64,000 nucleotides of DNA from Algoriphagus aquimarinus (lineage in GTDB: Bacteria > Bacteroidota > Bacteroidia > Cytophagales > Cyclobacteriaceae): NCBI RefSeq assembly GCF_900112005.1, contig NZ_FOKK01000001.1, forward strand, positions 186,001 to 250,000, given 5' to 3'. Positions within the stretch are counted from its first letter, which is position 1. The number at the start of each line of letters is the position of its first letter. The translations under genes were made by a program, and so were the position numbers. The notes under the pieces are model-generated. The model saw only the letters and a program-made list of their open reading frames with translations. It made no database searches and was not told where the DNA came from. This document shows, piece by piece, positions 10,404 to 18,800 of this stretch.

Positions 10404-10588
10404 GGAAGAAAGTCAGAAAACAGCAAGAGCAGGACAATGAAAACGAGCCTGTAGTAGTCTTGGTAGAGGATAAAGAAGCTGCCAAAGAAGAAAAGCAGGA
10501 AGTCAAAATGACTCCAGTGGAAGAGGAGCAAGAACCTATGACTCCGCTAGCAGCGGCCTCTCCTATGAAAACCGAAAGCAAGAAATGA
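10400..10588 (+). CDS. Small highly charged protein in eCIS operon
   Basis: 62 residues, beginning at an ATGA overlap with the ATPase gene and ending one base before the ATG of the DUF4157 gene. The overlap at one end and 1-nt gap at the other argue that it is real. The sequence is almost entirely Lys, Glu, Gln and Asp with a short hydrophobic run (VVVLVED near residues 18-24) and a MTPLAAASPM tail; it has no signal peptide and looks disordered. Its acidic character resembles the Glu-rich N-terminus of the following DUF4157 protein. It could be a cargo adaptor or loading factor, or a remnant N-terminal piece of a cargo protein; this is inference. I do not recognise a family. Confidence 0.65.
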   Translation: MRKKVRKQQEQDNENEPVVVLVEDKEAAKEEKQEVKMTPVEEEQEPMTPLAAASPMKTESKK

Positions 10589-10589
10589 A

Positions 10590-13500
10590 ATGAGCGCAGT
10601 AGCTGAACGTAAGCCTTTGCCTATGCCATCAAGAAGTGGTAGCAGTAGAAGGTATGTGGTTCAGCCAAGCCTCAAGATCGGACCTCCAGGGGACAAATAC
10701 GAACAAGAAGCTGAATCGGTAGCAAATCATGTGGTAATGTCTCCGTCGAATGCTGCTACAGCAATGGCTATGAGTCCAGCCTCGAGTTCAGAGTCAACTT
10801 TTCAAATGCAGGCTGAGGAGGAAGAGGAGACGCTTCAAATGATGCCTTTTACTGAAAGTAACGCTATTCTCCAGCTTAGTGCGATGGAAGAAGAGGAGGA
10901 AACTATACAGCTCAGTCCGGATTCATCGGAAACTATTCAAAGGCAGGAAGAAGAGGAAGAAACCATCCAACTTTCGCCAGATGGTGCTCCAACAGCCTCT
11001 CCTCAGATTTCATCCCAAATCACTCAGAGCAAAGGCTCAGGTCAATCTCTTCCAGCACCTGTCCAAGCTGAAATGGGGCAGAAGATTGGTGCCGATTTTA
11101 GTGGAGTAAACGTTCACACAGGGTCTCAGGCGGCTGGAATGAGCAATGCTTTAGGGGCTCAAGCCTTTACACATGGCAATGATATTTACTTCAACGAAGG
11201 AAAATATCAACCTGAAACTTCAGACGGCAAACATCTTCTCGCGCATGAGTTGACGCATACTGTGCAGCAGGGGGCTACGCCAATTCAGAGAATGCCAAAC
11301 CAGTCAATAAGTTCCGCAGAACCCCAGGTTCAGCGCTTGCCATGGGCTGCTCGAGAAGGATTAGCAAGATTTGCCAGCTATATCCCAGGATATTCTCTTT
11401 TGACAGTAATCATCGGTTACGATCCGATAGCTGGAAGAAGCGTGGAGCGAAATGGACCAAATCTACTTGGTGGACTTCTCGGTTTGATTCCAGTTTTTGG
11501 AATGCTCTTATTCAATAAGCTGACTGAACTGGGAATCATCAACGATGCTTTCACTTGGGTTCAAGGGGAGATGGCCTCCCTCAATCTCACCTCTAACAGA
11601 TTGGGAGATACCTTGGAGGAAGCTTGGGATAGAATGGGTCTTACAGAAGGCTGGGATGGAAATATTAGAATCCTTGATGAGACTTTCGGACAACTTTATC
11701 GGGACATTGTCACCTTTGCTGGTCGAGTAAAAGATCAGATTTTCACCCTGATCAAAGATGCTCTCATGGCAGGACTTCGGGCTTTGGCAGAAGCTTTCCC
11801 TGGTTATCCATTACTTACCAAATTACTTGGCCACGATCCTTTGACAGGAGAAGAAGTTGTCTCCACTACGGCTGAAAAAATTGAGGACTTCCTAATTCTT
11901 ATCGGCAAAGAGAGCGAGCTGGAGCGAATGCGGGCTGAAGGAACTATTCAAGAAACTGCCGATTGGATTGATGGAGAATTGGCTGCGCTTAACTTCAGTT
12001 TTGCGGAAGTCCGAGCACTTTTTGAAACCGCTTGGAATGCTTTTTCTCTGGAGGATATAAGAGATCCGATTGGTGCATTTCAGCGTACAGTAGCCATTTT
12101 CACCCCATTTACCACGCGCGTATTTACCTTCGCAGCAAATGTCGCCATCAAGGTACTGGAGTTTATCAAGACAGCACTTCTTTCCATGCTTTCTGCCTAT
12201 GCCCGAGAGCAGCAAGGCTTCCATTTGCTTACAGTGATTCTAGAAAAAGATCCTTTCACTGAAGAAGTGGTTCCAAGAACTACTGTCAATCTTATTCGCG
12301 GTTTTATGGGCTTGATGCCAGGCGGTGAGGCTCAATTCCAACAGATGCAAGAAACCGGCGCCATTGAACAAACTGTTTCCAGAATTGATGAAGCTGTCGC
12401 TACACTCCACTTTTCTTGGCCATATATCACAGGGCTTTTCCTTGGTCTTTGGAACAGCTTTTCCATTCAGGATGTATTCCACCCGATAGATGCTTTCCTC
12501 AGAATCGTCGAAACTTTGGCAGACCCAGTTAGAAGACTTTTTGCCTTTGTCGTCACGATAGTTCAAATTTTGGTCGAGGTGATTCTGGTAGTGATGAACT
12601 TCCCTATTGAAACGGTACAGCAGATTATTGCAAATGCTCAAAGCGCATTTGCAGATATCAAGAGGGATCCAATAGGCTTTCTCCGAAATCTCCTAGGTGC
12701 GGTAAAACAAGGCTTTGTACAGTTCTTTGAAAATATTCTGACTCACCTTCTAGGCGGATTACGGGATTGGTTATTTGGTGAATTGACATCAGCGGGAATA
12801 AACCCTCCGGCTGATTTGACTTTTGAAAGCATCTTGGGTTTTGTACTTGATGTGCTAGGCCTTACCATGGACAATGTCTGGGAGCGTTTGGAGTTGAAGC
12901 TTGGACCAGAGCGGGTTGCTCAGATCCGAGGAGCGATCGATACGCTGTCGGGCATTTGGACCTTCATCAAGGATGTTTGGGAACGTGGACCGATTGCGAT
13001 CTGGGAATATGTGCAGGAGCAATTAAGCAATTTGTGGACAATGGTGCTAGAGCAAGTTCAGAGTTGGGTGGTTACTCAAATTATCACACAGGTCACGACT
13101 CGTCTACTTTCCATGCTAGATCCTACGGGCATAATGGCAGTAGTGAATAGTTTTATAGCATTCTACCGGGCTATTCAATCCTTTATCGAGAAGCTTCGAG
13201 AAATGCTGGAAATAGTAAACTCCTTCGTAGCTGGGGTAGCCAATATCGCACGTGGCAATATTGGCGATGCGGCAAATTACCTAGAAAATGCTTTGGCAAG
13301 AGCAATTCCAATTGCCATTGGCTTCTTGGCAAACCAGGTGGGACTTAGAGGATTGGGCGCAAGAATCGCTGAAATGATCGGAGGGCTTCGAGATCGGGTG
13401 AATGCTGCGATTGATTGGCTTATAGATAGGGCAATCGCCGCAGGAGGAGCTTTGCTGGAAATGGGTAGGAATGCGGTGGACGCTGTAATGAATTGGTGGA

Positions 13501-14672
13501 ATGCCAGAGTGACATTTACAGCACCTGACGGACATGAACATGCCATTTATTTGGAAGGAGATGAAGATAATCAGCAATTAATGATTGCTAGCAATCCTAT
13601 TCAATTCCAAACCTTTATAGGTAATGTAGAGGCTAATAATAATCCTGAAAAAGCTGAGGCTAAACAGGTGGCTCTAAGCAAAGCTCAGGAAATTGATACG
13701 GAAAAAAGAAGGCGAATTGACAGAAGTCTAAGTGAAGAACAGCAAGAAATAGCTACTACTGCCAAGAAAAATAGAATTCAGGAATTACTCCAAGAGTTAA
13801 GACCTTTGGTTGAAATATTTTTTGGTACCGATAGGCCTGAGGGTCCACCAGAGAGACTTCTACCCGGCACTGACTCTGTAGGTTTTGGGCAATCAATGGA
13901 TATAAAGGAATTACATCTAACTAATAAGCCATCTGATGGATCTACACCTACACAGGCAGCACAAACCGAGTATGATAAACTTAATAAAAGGCGTACTTCC
14001 TCAGGTGCATCTTACTATATCAGAGGGCATCTATTAAACCATAATATAGGAGGACCTGGAACTTGGCCAAATATGGTTCCTCTTTCACGAGAAGGAAATA
14101 GTACGCATGAATCGACAGTGGAAAACCAAGTTAAAGCAGCTTTTGATGCGGGTGCAGTGATTGAATATTCCGTACATCCTTCTTCTCAAAAGTTTAATGG
14201 AGGAGTAAGCAGTATAAAAGCTGAAATTGATGCTAGCGATGATGATGCTCAAAGTAAAGTTGACAAAAAACAGATTGTTGACGCTGAAGCGAACGTCCCT
14301 CAAACTCTTACTACAAAGGCATATACATTGAAAAAAAACGCGAATGATCAATTTGAAAGAGATCATACTATTGTGGACCTTCCTGTTGCAAACCCAGTTG
14401 AACGCACACCTAGCTCCTATTATGTGTCGAGGTCGGGAGAACCAATTGTCTATTTGAATCATGATAATGATCAAGATCGAATCATCAGAACAACAGGTCT
14501 CACAAGTAATCAAGTGACACTAATGCTTCAGGTTAGAGCTTCTCGAGGCCAAAGATTCGGTCAGTATTCAACATTTTTAAGAGCTGCTGGAATACCAGAA
14601 GCAGAAATTGAGACTAGGGCTAGTTCTTTAAGTTCTAACCCAAGAATTTCCCTTGGTACTCCTAGAGAGTAA
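10590..14672 (+). CDS. DUF4157 eCIS cargo protein with C-terminal nuclease-like toxin domain
   Basis: 1360 residues. Residues 1-150 are low complexity with three acidic EEEEET-x-Q repeats. Residues ~152-228 are the eCIS core domain DUF4157, including HELTH at 219-223 (HExxH, zinc-peptidase-like). Residues 265-678 consist of three 138-residue repeats starting at 265, 403 and 541 (P-G-Y-x-L-L ... D-P). Then comes a long helical, partly hydrophobic region to about 970, then a short linker (VTFTAPDGHEHAIYL). The C-terminal part carries RGHLLNHNIGG at 1145-1155, NMVPL and GNSTHESTVE, the order of catalytic elements in beta-beta-alpha-metal DNA/RNA non-specific endonucleases (H1147 as candidate base). 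Base composition falls from 52-58% G+C (rows at 12901 and 12961) to 33-40% in rows at 13981 and 14161-14340. DUF4157 proteins are commonly eCIS-linked effectors; nuclease activity is inferred from motif pattern. Confidence 0.82.
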   Translation: MSAVAERKPLPMPSRSGSSRRYVVQPSLKIGPPGDKYEQEAESVANHVVMSPSNAATAMAMSPASSSESTFQMQAEEEEETLQMMPFTESNAILQLSAMEEEEETIQLSPDSSETIQRQEEEEETIQLSPDGAPTASPQISSQITQSKGSGQSLPAPVQAEMGQKIGADFSGVNVHTGSQAAGMSNALGAQAFTHGNDIYFNEGKYQPETSDGKHLLAHELTHTVQQGATPIQRMPNQSISSAEPQVQRLPWAAREGLARFASYIPGYSLLTVIIGYDPIAGRSVERNGPNLLGGLLGLIPVFGMLLFNKLTELGIINDAFTWVQGEMASLNLTSNRLGDTLEEAWDRMGLTEGWDGNIRILDETFGQLYRDIVTFAGRVKDQIFTLIKDALMAGLRALAEAFPGYPLLTKLLGHDPLTGEEVVSTTAEKIEDFLILIGKESELERMRAEGTIQETADWIDGELAALNFSFAEVRALFETAWNAFSLEDIRDPIGAFQRTVAIFTPFTTRVFTFAANVAIKVLEFIKTALLSMLSAYAREQQGFHLLTVILEKDPFTEEVVPRTTVNLIRGFMGLMPGGEAQFQQMQETGAIEQTVSRIDEAVATLHFSWPYITGLFLGLWNSFSIQDVFHPIDAFLRIVETLADPVRRLFAFVVTIVQILVEVILVVMNFPIETVQQIIANAQSAFADIKRDPIGFLRNLLGAVKQGFVQFFENILTHLLGGLRDWLFGELTSAGINPPADLTFESILGFVLDVLGLTMDNVWERLELKLGPERVAQIRGAIDTLSGIWTFIKDVWERGPIAIWEYVQEQLSNLWTMVLEQVQSWVVTQIITQVTTRLLSMLDPTGIMAVVNSFIAFYRAIQSFIEKLREMLEIVNSFVAGVANIARGNIGDAANYLENALARAIPIAIGFLANQVGLRGLGARIAEMIGGLRDRVNAAIDWLIDRAIAAGGALLEMGRNAVDAVMNWWNARVTFTAPDGHEHAIYLEGDEDNQQLMIASNPIQFQTFIGNVEANNNPEKAEAKQVALSKAQEIDTEKRRRIDRSLSEEQQEIATTAKKNRIQELLQELRPLVEIFFGTDRPEGPPERLLPGTDSVGFGQSMDIKELHLTNKPSDGSTPTQAAQTEYDKLNKRRTSSGASYYIRGHLLNHNIGGPGTWPNMVPLSREGNSTHESTVENQVKAAFDAGAVIEYSVHPSSQKFNGGVSSIKAEIDASDDDAQSKVDKKQIVDAEANVPQTLTTKAYTLKKNANDQFERDHTIVDLPVANPVERTPSSYYVSRSGEPIVYLNHDNDQDRIIRTTGLTSNQVTLMLQVRASRGQRFGQYSTFLRAAGIPEAEIETRASSLSSNPRISLGTPRE

Positions 14673-14818
14673 CTTCCTTAAATCAACTTCAGAGTGCTTT
14701 AATTTCAAATAATTAATACTTCAATTCAACCTGCCCTTTATTGGAAATCCCTCATTAGGCATAGTTCGTAAATCCAGTATTATATTTTTTAGACTTTGTA
14801 ATTCACATTTAATCAAAA

Positions 14819-14845
14819 CCCAAACCTGAATTCTCAAGTTTGGGC
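14819..14845 (-). terminator. Hairpin terminator within rpiB relic
   Basis: Inverted repeat with arms CCCAAAC and GTTTGGG plus inner TGA/TCA pairing around ATTC. On the minus strand it is followed by TTTTGATT. It is the sister of the hairpin at 15889-15915. Confidence 0.6.
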
Positions 14846-14846
14846 T

Positions 14847-14876
14847 TCTTCGGTCCTCGGTCTTCTGTCTTCCAGC
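14847..14876. repeat. CTTCGGTCTTC-type dispersed repeat
   Basis: CTTCGGTCCTCGGTCTTCTG followed by TCTTCCAGCT. The same text occurs at 15917-15946, an inverted version at 16398-16427 and a related one at 38825-38866. Short low-complexity intergenic repeat of unknown role. Confidence 0.65.
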
Positions 14877-15035
14877 TTTTCAGCTACAAGCAATCTTATT
14901 TACCGATTCTAGTGTCTTCCACCTTCGAAGTTTCTGCTGCTAACAAAAAAACAGACTTCAGTTTCGATAAAGGATATATAGTTGGTTGCTTATATCTTTA
15001 CGCTAGAAACAAGTACTAAAAGAAATTAAAGCCTT

Positions 15036-15863
15036 ATGAAACAAATAATCATAATCTTTTTCAGCCTATTCTCAACAATTCAAGTAAATGCTCAAAAACC
15101 AGATTCAGAGGCTTTACTGAAAGAAGGCATGTTACTTTACCGACTTGAAAAAGCTGCCTGGTACTCAACCGATCATTTTCTAGAAAATTTCCCAGATAAG
15201 AGAGACAGCATTGGAGGATACCTTTCTTATGAAGGAATAGATGGACATGTTTACTCCATCTTTTATAGTAGGTTCGACCACAACAGCATATTGGCTAGAT
15301 ATCAATTTGACAATTTACCAACTTCAACCCCAAACTCTGTTGATACCGAAGTAGCCTCAGCTTTTGAAAATGAAACAGACCTTATTTCAATACGACAAGA
15401 TGCGATGATGATGTTAACTTCAAATTCAGATGGTTTTTTTACTTATTATGAAAATGCTTCGTTCAATGCAATTCCACTGATAGATGGAAAAAACAGAAAA
15501 GTATTTATTTTATCTGCTTCACAAAAACAAGGCTCTGTCTTCATCGGCAATGACTATCTACTCAAATACAACTCTAAGAACAAATTCATTGGTAAGAACA
15601 AACTGCATAATTCGCTAATTGAACTTCCTTATAAGGATCCAAATGGACAAAATATAAATGCAACAATGCATACGCATATTCTATCTAATCATATCGAACC
15701 GACGGATATTTGTACGCTACTTCTTTATAAGGACTATGTTGATTGGTCTCAACATTACGCTTTTAACAAAGATTATATTTCAATACTTGATCTTGATAAA
15801 GAGAACTTGATAATAATGACAAAAAAGGCTTTTGATAAAATAAATAAAAACGACTTGCATTAG
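15036..15863 (+). CDS. Orphan secreted protein of unknown function
   Basis: 275 residues with an N-terminal signal peptide (KQIIIIFFSLFSTIQVNAQ, probable cleavage after the Ala at 19 or Gln at 20). Near residues 210-235 it has MHTHILSNHIEPTDICTLLLY; I recall the TDICTLxLY block from an uncharacterised family of exported Bacteroidota proteins. The HTH...PTDI spacing faintly recalls JAB/JAMM metalloproteases, but the Ser-x-x-Asp element is absent, so I do not claim it. The DNA is A+T-rich compared with the eCIS genes. It lies between two copies of the rpiB tail, which suggests arrival as a separate insertion. It follows the toxin gene by 363 nt; an immunity role is possible but there is no direct support. 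Confidence 0.75.
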   Translation: MKQIIIIFFSLFSTIQVNAQKPDSEALLKEGMLLYRLEKAAWYSTDHFLENFPDKRDSIGGYLSYEGIDGHVYSIFYSRFDHNSILARYQFDNLPTSTPNSVDTEVASAFENETDLISIRQDAMMMLTSNSDGFFTYYENASFNAIPLIDGKNRKVFILSASQKQGSVFIGNDYLLKYNSKNKFIGKNKLHNSLIELPYKDPNGQNINATMHTHILSNHIEPTDICTLLLYKDYVDWSQHYAFNKDYISILDLDKENLIIMTKKAFDKINKNDLH

Positions 15864-15888
15864 AATTTGTAATACAAATACAAAAAAG

Positions 15889-15915
15889 CCCAAATCTGAA
15901 TTCTCAAGTTTGGGC
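15889..15915 (-). terminator. rpiB terminator
   Basis: Hairpin with arms CCCAAAT / GTTTGGG-type pairing and inner TGA/TCA. On the minus strand it is followed by a TTTTTT run, giving an intrinsic terminator ~35 nt after the rpiB stop. It lies between convergent genes and may also slow forward transcripts. Confidence 0.75.
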
Positions 15916-15916
15916 T

Positions 15917-15946
15917 TCTTCGGTCCTCGGTCTTCTGTCTTCCAGC
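15917..15946. repeat. CTTCGGTCTTC-type dispersed repeat
   Basis: Second copy of the repeat at 14847-14876, identical over about 30 bases, lying between the rpiB stop and its terminator hairpin. Confidence 0.65.
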
Positions 15947-15949
15947 TTT

Positions 15950-16387
15950 TTAGCTACAAGCAATCTTACTCACTCGGTTCTGGTGTCTTCCACCTTCGAA
16001 GTCCGTAGTAAGGAAAGTCTCAGCCAGCTTTTCTGCCAGTTCATAGGATATAAATCGGGCGGGGAGAGCTATCACGTTGGCATCGTTATGCTGACGGGAA
16101 AGTGCGGCCAATTCTTCGTTCCAGCAAAGTGCGGCACGGATTCCTTGGTGCTTATTGGCTGTAATGGCTACGCCATTTCCAGATCCACAAATCACAATCC
16201 CCAAATCAAACTCTCCAGCTTCAATAGCTGAACTCAAAGGGTGCACATAATCTGGATAATCTACAGAAGCATCTGAGAAAGGACCAAAATCCTTTATTTC
16301 ATAGCCCAGCGATTCCAATTTAGCTATCATTTTAGCTTTGTACTCAACCCCTGCGTGATCTCCTCCTATTGCTATTTTCTTTGCCAT
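15950..16387 (-). CDS. rpiB: Ribose-5-phosphate isomerase B
   Basis: 145 residues with start at the ATG at 16387 giving MAKKIAIGGDHAG, the family N-terminus; an upstream in-frame extension to 16453 would run through a dispersed intergenic repeat and is not credible. RpiB interconverts ribose 5-phosphate and ribulose 5-phosphate in the cytosol. Diagnostic features are GGDHAG, DYPDYVHPLSSAI, and the CGSGNGVAITANKHQGIRAA active-site segment (with the Cys that acts as base in this family), and the length is normal. It is followed by a terminator and preceded 124 nt upstream by tatC on the same strand. Its 3' end exists a second time as a decayed copy at 14819-14931. Confidence 0.95.
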   Translation of the reverse strand: MAKKIAIGGDHAGVEYKAKMIAKLESLGYEIKDFGPFSDASVDYPDYVHPLSSAIEAGEFDLGIVICGSGNGVAITANKHQGIRAALCWNEELAALSRQHNDANVIALPARFISYELAEKLAETFLTTDFEGGRHQNRVSKIACS

Positions 16388-16397
16388 AATTTTTTCT

Positions 16398-16427
16398 TTT
16401 AAGACCGAAGATGGAAGACAGGAGACC
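16398..16427. repeat. Inverted CTTCGGTCTTC-type repeat
   Basis: AGACCGAAGATGGAAGACAG then GAGACCGAAG is the inverse-strand form of the repeat near 15917, located just upstream of the rpiB start. Together the repeats bracket rpiB. Confidence 0.6.
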
Positions 16428-16511
16428 GAAGTAATCCTGACCTTCCAATTCAATCTATAGATTCTAGGTTCTTAATTCTTGACTCTTAATACTTATGCCT
16501 AGTGTCTTAAA

Positions 16512-17369
16512 TTAAAGCGCATCATCTACCTCTTCCTTAGCTTTTTTAATCGCTCTTTTCTTTTCCAGCCTTTTTGCAATCTGAATTCCAGCTTCATATA
16601 GCACTAGAATCGGCATTGCAATCAGAATCTGACTGATTACGTCCGGAGGAGTGATTACTGCTGATAACACCAAGATCACTACAATCGCATGTCTTCTGTA
16701 TGATTTCAACATGCCAGAAGTAACCAATCCTGACATCGCCAAGAAATAGACCACTACCGGAAGCTGGAACATAATCGCAGAAGCAAGCACCAGCATTGTG
16801 AGTGTAGAAATATAAGAAGTGATGTCAAATTCATTAAGAATCGACGGATCCAGTTGATAATTTGAAAGGAAATTGATCGACAGCGGTGATAGGATAAAGT
16901 ATCCAAATGCAGCTCCCATGAAGAACAATAAACTCACAAAGAAAACAGCTCCTCTTGCGGCATTCTTCTCCTGATCATACAATCCCGGGCTGATAAATCT
17001 CCAAACTTCCCAGAATACAAGGGGAAATGCAGCAATGAATCCCACCACAAAACTTGACGTCATGTGCATGGTAAACTGCCCAGTCATTTGCCTACTCTGG
17101 ATAGTAAATGGTAGCTCGTCGATACAAAGTGCCGGCAATCCTACGTAATCGCTGAGTTCACACAGCCATCTATAGGTAACAAAGTCAACCTTGGAAGGCC
17201 CAAGAATAACTATGCCGAAAACGAAACCTTTGGCTACAAAGGCTGCTACAGATAATATTAGGATTGCAGCAACGGAGCGAAGCAAATGCCAACGCAATTG
17301 TTCTAAATGATCCAAAAAGGACATTCCTCCCTCTTCTTCCTCTTCTTCTTGGTATTGATCTAACGCCAC
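16512..17369 (-). CDS. tatC: Twin-arginine translocase subunit TatC
   Basis: 285 residues. The signature MSFLDHLEQLRWHLLRS follows a short Glu-rich lead (EEEEEEGG at 8-15), a style common in Bacteroidota TatC. Several long hydrophobic segments fit the six-helix membrane topology, and the conserved FRFISPGL-like stretch appears as VWRFISPGLYDQEKNAA. TatC is the signal-peptide receptor of the Tat pathway that exports folded proteins through the inner membrane. It begins 16 nt after the glyA stop and probably shares its transcript. TatA/B genes are not in the window. Confidence 0.95.
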   Translation of the reverse strand: MALDQYQEEEEEEGGMSFLDHLEQLRWHLLRSVAAILILSVAAFVAKGFVFGIVILGPSKVDFVTYRWLCELSDYVGLPALCIDELPFTIQSRQMTGQFTMHMTSSFVVGFIAAFPLVFWEVWRFISPGLYDQEKNAARGAVFFVSLLFFMGAAFGYFILSPLSINFLSNYQLDPSILNEFDITSYISTLTMLVLASAIMFQLPVVVYFLAMSGLVTSGMLKSYRRHAIVVILVLSAVITPPDVISQILIAMPILVLYEAGIQIAKRLEKKRAIKKAKEEVDDAL

Positions 17370-17385
17370 GGGTGGTCTCTAAATT

Positions 17386-18654
17386 CTAGTACAACGGAAA
17401 TTGATTCATCCAAGCATTCACTTCGCTACGGATGTTCGCCAGTTCGGCTTCATTCTCATGGTTTGTCAAGGCTCTGTCTATCAAGTTGACGATTTTCACC
17501 ATGTCATCTTCTTTCAGACCTCGAGTAGTGACAGCAGCTGTCCCTATTCTCATTCCTGAAGTAACAAAAGGAGATTTGGTATCAAACGGAACCATGTTTT
17601 TGTTGATGGTGATATCCACTTTGCCAAGTGTTCCTTCTGCTATTTTACCGGTAAGGTCTTTATTTCTAAGATCGATAAGCATCATGTGATTGTCAGTTCC
17701 TCCTGAGATGATTTGATATCCCAGACTTACGAACTGATCTGCCATTACGGATGCATTCTTTTTCACCTGAATCACATAATGCATGTATTCGTCAGAAAGA
17801 CATTCTAGGAAAGCAACCGCTTTAGCAGCGATCACATGCTCCAATGGACCACCTTGCGTACCTGGGAATACACCCATATCTAGCAAAGCAGACATCTTTT
17901 TGATTTCTCCTTTTGGAGTAGTTACACCCCAAGGATTGTCAAAATCTTCTCTCATCATGATCAAACCACCTCTTGGACCTCTAAGAGTCTTGTGAGTAGT
18001 AGTAGTCACAATATGACAATGATCAAGTGGATCATTCAACAGTCCTTTTGCAATCAATCCAGATGGATGAGAAATATCGGCCAAAAGAATCGCTCCAACT
18101 TCGTCAGCGATTTCTCTCAATCGAGCATAATCCCAATCTCTAGAATAAGCAGAAGCCCCACAAATGATCATTTTAGGAGAAACTTCCAATGCTTTTTCTT
18201 CTAATTTATCGTAGTCGATTCTTCCTGTTTCCTCTTCTACTCCGTAAAAATGCGGGTCGTACAATTTACCTGAGAAATTCACAGGAGAACCGTGCGTCAA
18301 GTGACCGCCATGAGAAAGGTCAAAACCAAGAATAGAATCACCGGCTTTAAGACATGCCAACATCACTGCTGCATTTGCCTGTGCTCCTGAGTGAGGCTGC
18401 ACATTGGCCCATGTAGCTCCGAAAAGCTCTTTTGCACGATCGATTGCTAGTTGCTCGATCTTATCCACCACTTCGCAACCGCCATAGTAGCGCTTGCCTG
18501 GAAGACCTTCTGCGTATTTGTTTGTCAGCACGCTACCTGCGGCTTCCATTACTTGCTTACTGGTGAAGTTTTCGGAAGCAATCAGTTCGATGCCTCTCTT
18601 TTGTCTGTCCTCTTCTTCGTTGATAAGGTCGAAAACAAGCGAGTCTCTTTTCAT
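17386..18654 (-). CDS. glyA: Serine hydroxymethyltransferase
   Basis: 422 residues from the ATG at 18654 ([11 protein letters not shown]), the usual start for this family in the phylum; an in-frame TTG at 18675 would add seven residues and is less likely. GlyA is a cytosolic PLP enzyme converting serine and tetrahydrofolate to glycine and methylenetetrahydrofolate. Visible motifs include [25 protein letters not shown], and [15 protein letters not shown] with the PLP-binding lysine. The product is full length. It is the first gene of a glyA-tatC-rpiB run. Confidence 0.97.
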   Translation of the reverse strand: MKRDSLVFDLINEEEDRQKRGIELIASENFTSKQVMEAAGSVLTNKYAEGLPGKRYYGGCEVVDKIEQLAIDRAKELFGATWANVQPHSGAQANAAVMLACLKAGDSILGFDLSHGGHLTHGSPVNFSGKLYDPHFYGVEEETGRIDYDKLEEKALEVSPKMIICGASAYSRDWDYARLREIADEVGAILLADISHPSGLIAKGLLNDPLDHCHIVTTTTHKTLRGPRGGLIMMREDFDNPWGVTTPKGEIKKMSALLDMGVFPGTQGGPLEHVIAAKAVAFLECLSDEYMHYVIQVKKNASVMADQFVSLGYQIISGGTDNHMMLIDLRNKDLTGKIAEGTLGKVDITINKNMVPFDTKSPFVTSGMRIGTAAVTTRGLKEDDMVKIVNLIDRALTNHENEAELANIRSEVNAWMNQFPLY

Positions 18655-18800
18655 AATCAGGGGTTTGAAAGCCAATTTTTATGGAAGGGTAGCCAGAAGC
18701 GTACCTTCAAATGTGCCCAAAAATAGCCCGAAAGTCCCGATTATCCAATCCAAAAAAAGGATTGGGATTTTCTATTCTTAGGAATTGCTATTTTTGAGCG

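Larger units (their letters stand above)
14819..14931 (-). pseudogene. Relic of rpiB 3' tail
   Basis: About 113 nt nearly identical to 15889-16001, the terminator and last ~16 codons of the intact rpiB on the same strand. Read on the minus strand it keeps NFEGGRH and, after a shift, KIACS followed by TGA (the intact gene uses TAA). Between these, CAG has become TAG and one base is missing, so it cannot be a functional gene end. Similarity ends near 14931, just upstream of the codons for NFEGG. The two copies flank the orphan gene at 15036-15863, with a repeat-to-repeat distance of 1070 nt. Confidence 0.85.
14673..15035. other. Intergenic region between eCIS operon and orphan secreted gene
   Basis: 363 nt without a convincing gene. 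The first ~145 nt are A+T-rich and show no strong hairpin for the eCIS operon. Positions 14819-14931 are a decayed copy of the rpiB 3' end with its terminator hairpin (listed separately). The last ~100 nt are A+T-rich leader for the forward gene at 15036. Confidence 0.7.

Noticed and set aside
15672-15730. JAB/JAMM metalloprotease in the orphan at 15036
   Set aside because: HxH is present but the required Ser-x-x-Asp spacing and upstream Glu were not found.
14819-16001. Insertion sequence or integron cassette around the orphan gene
   Set aside because: No transposase, integrase, terminal inverted repeats or attC-like structure could be seen; only direct gene-tail repeats.
16388-16453. 22-residue N-terminal extension of RpiB
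   Set aside because: The extension is encoded by a dispersed intergenic repeat and the family begins at MAKKIAIGGDHAG.
18655-18675. TTG-start extension of glyA
   Set aside because: The ATG at 18654 gives the standard family N-terminus.
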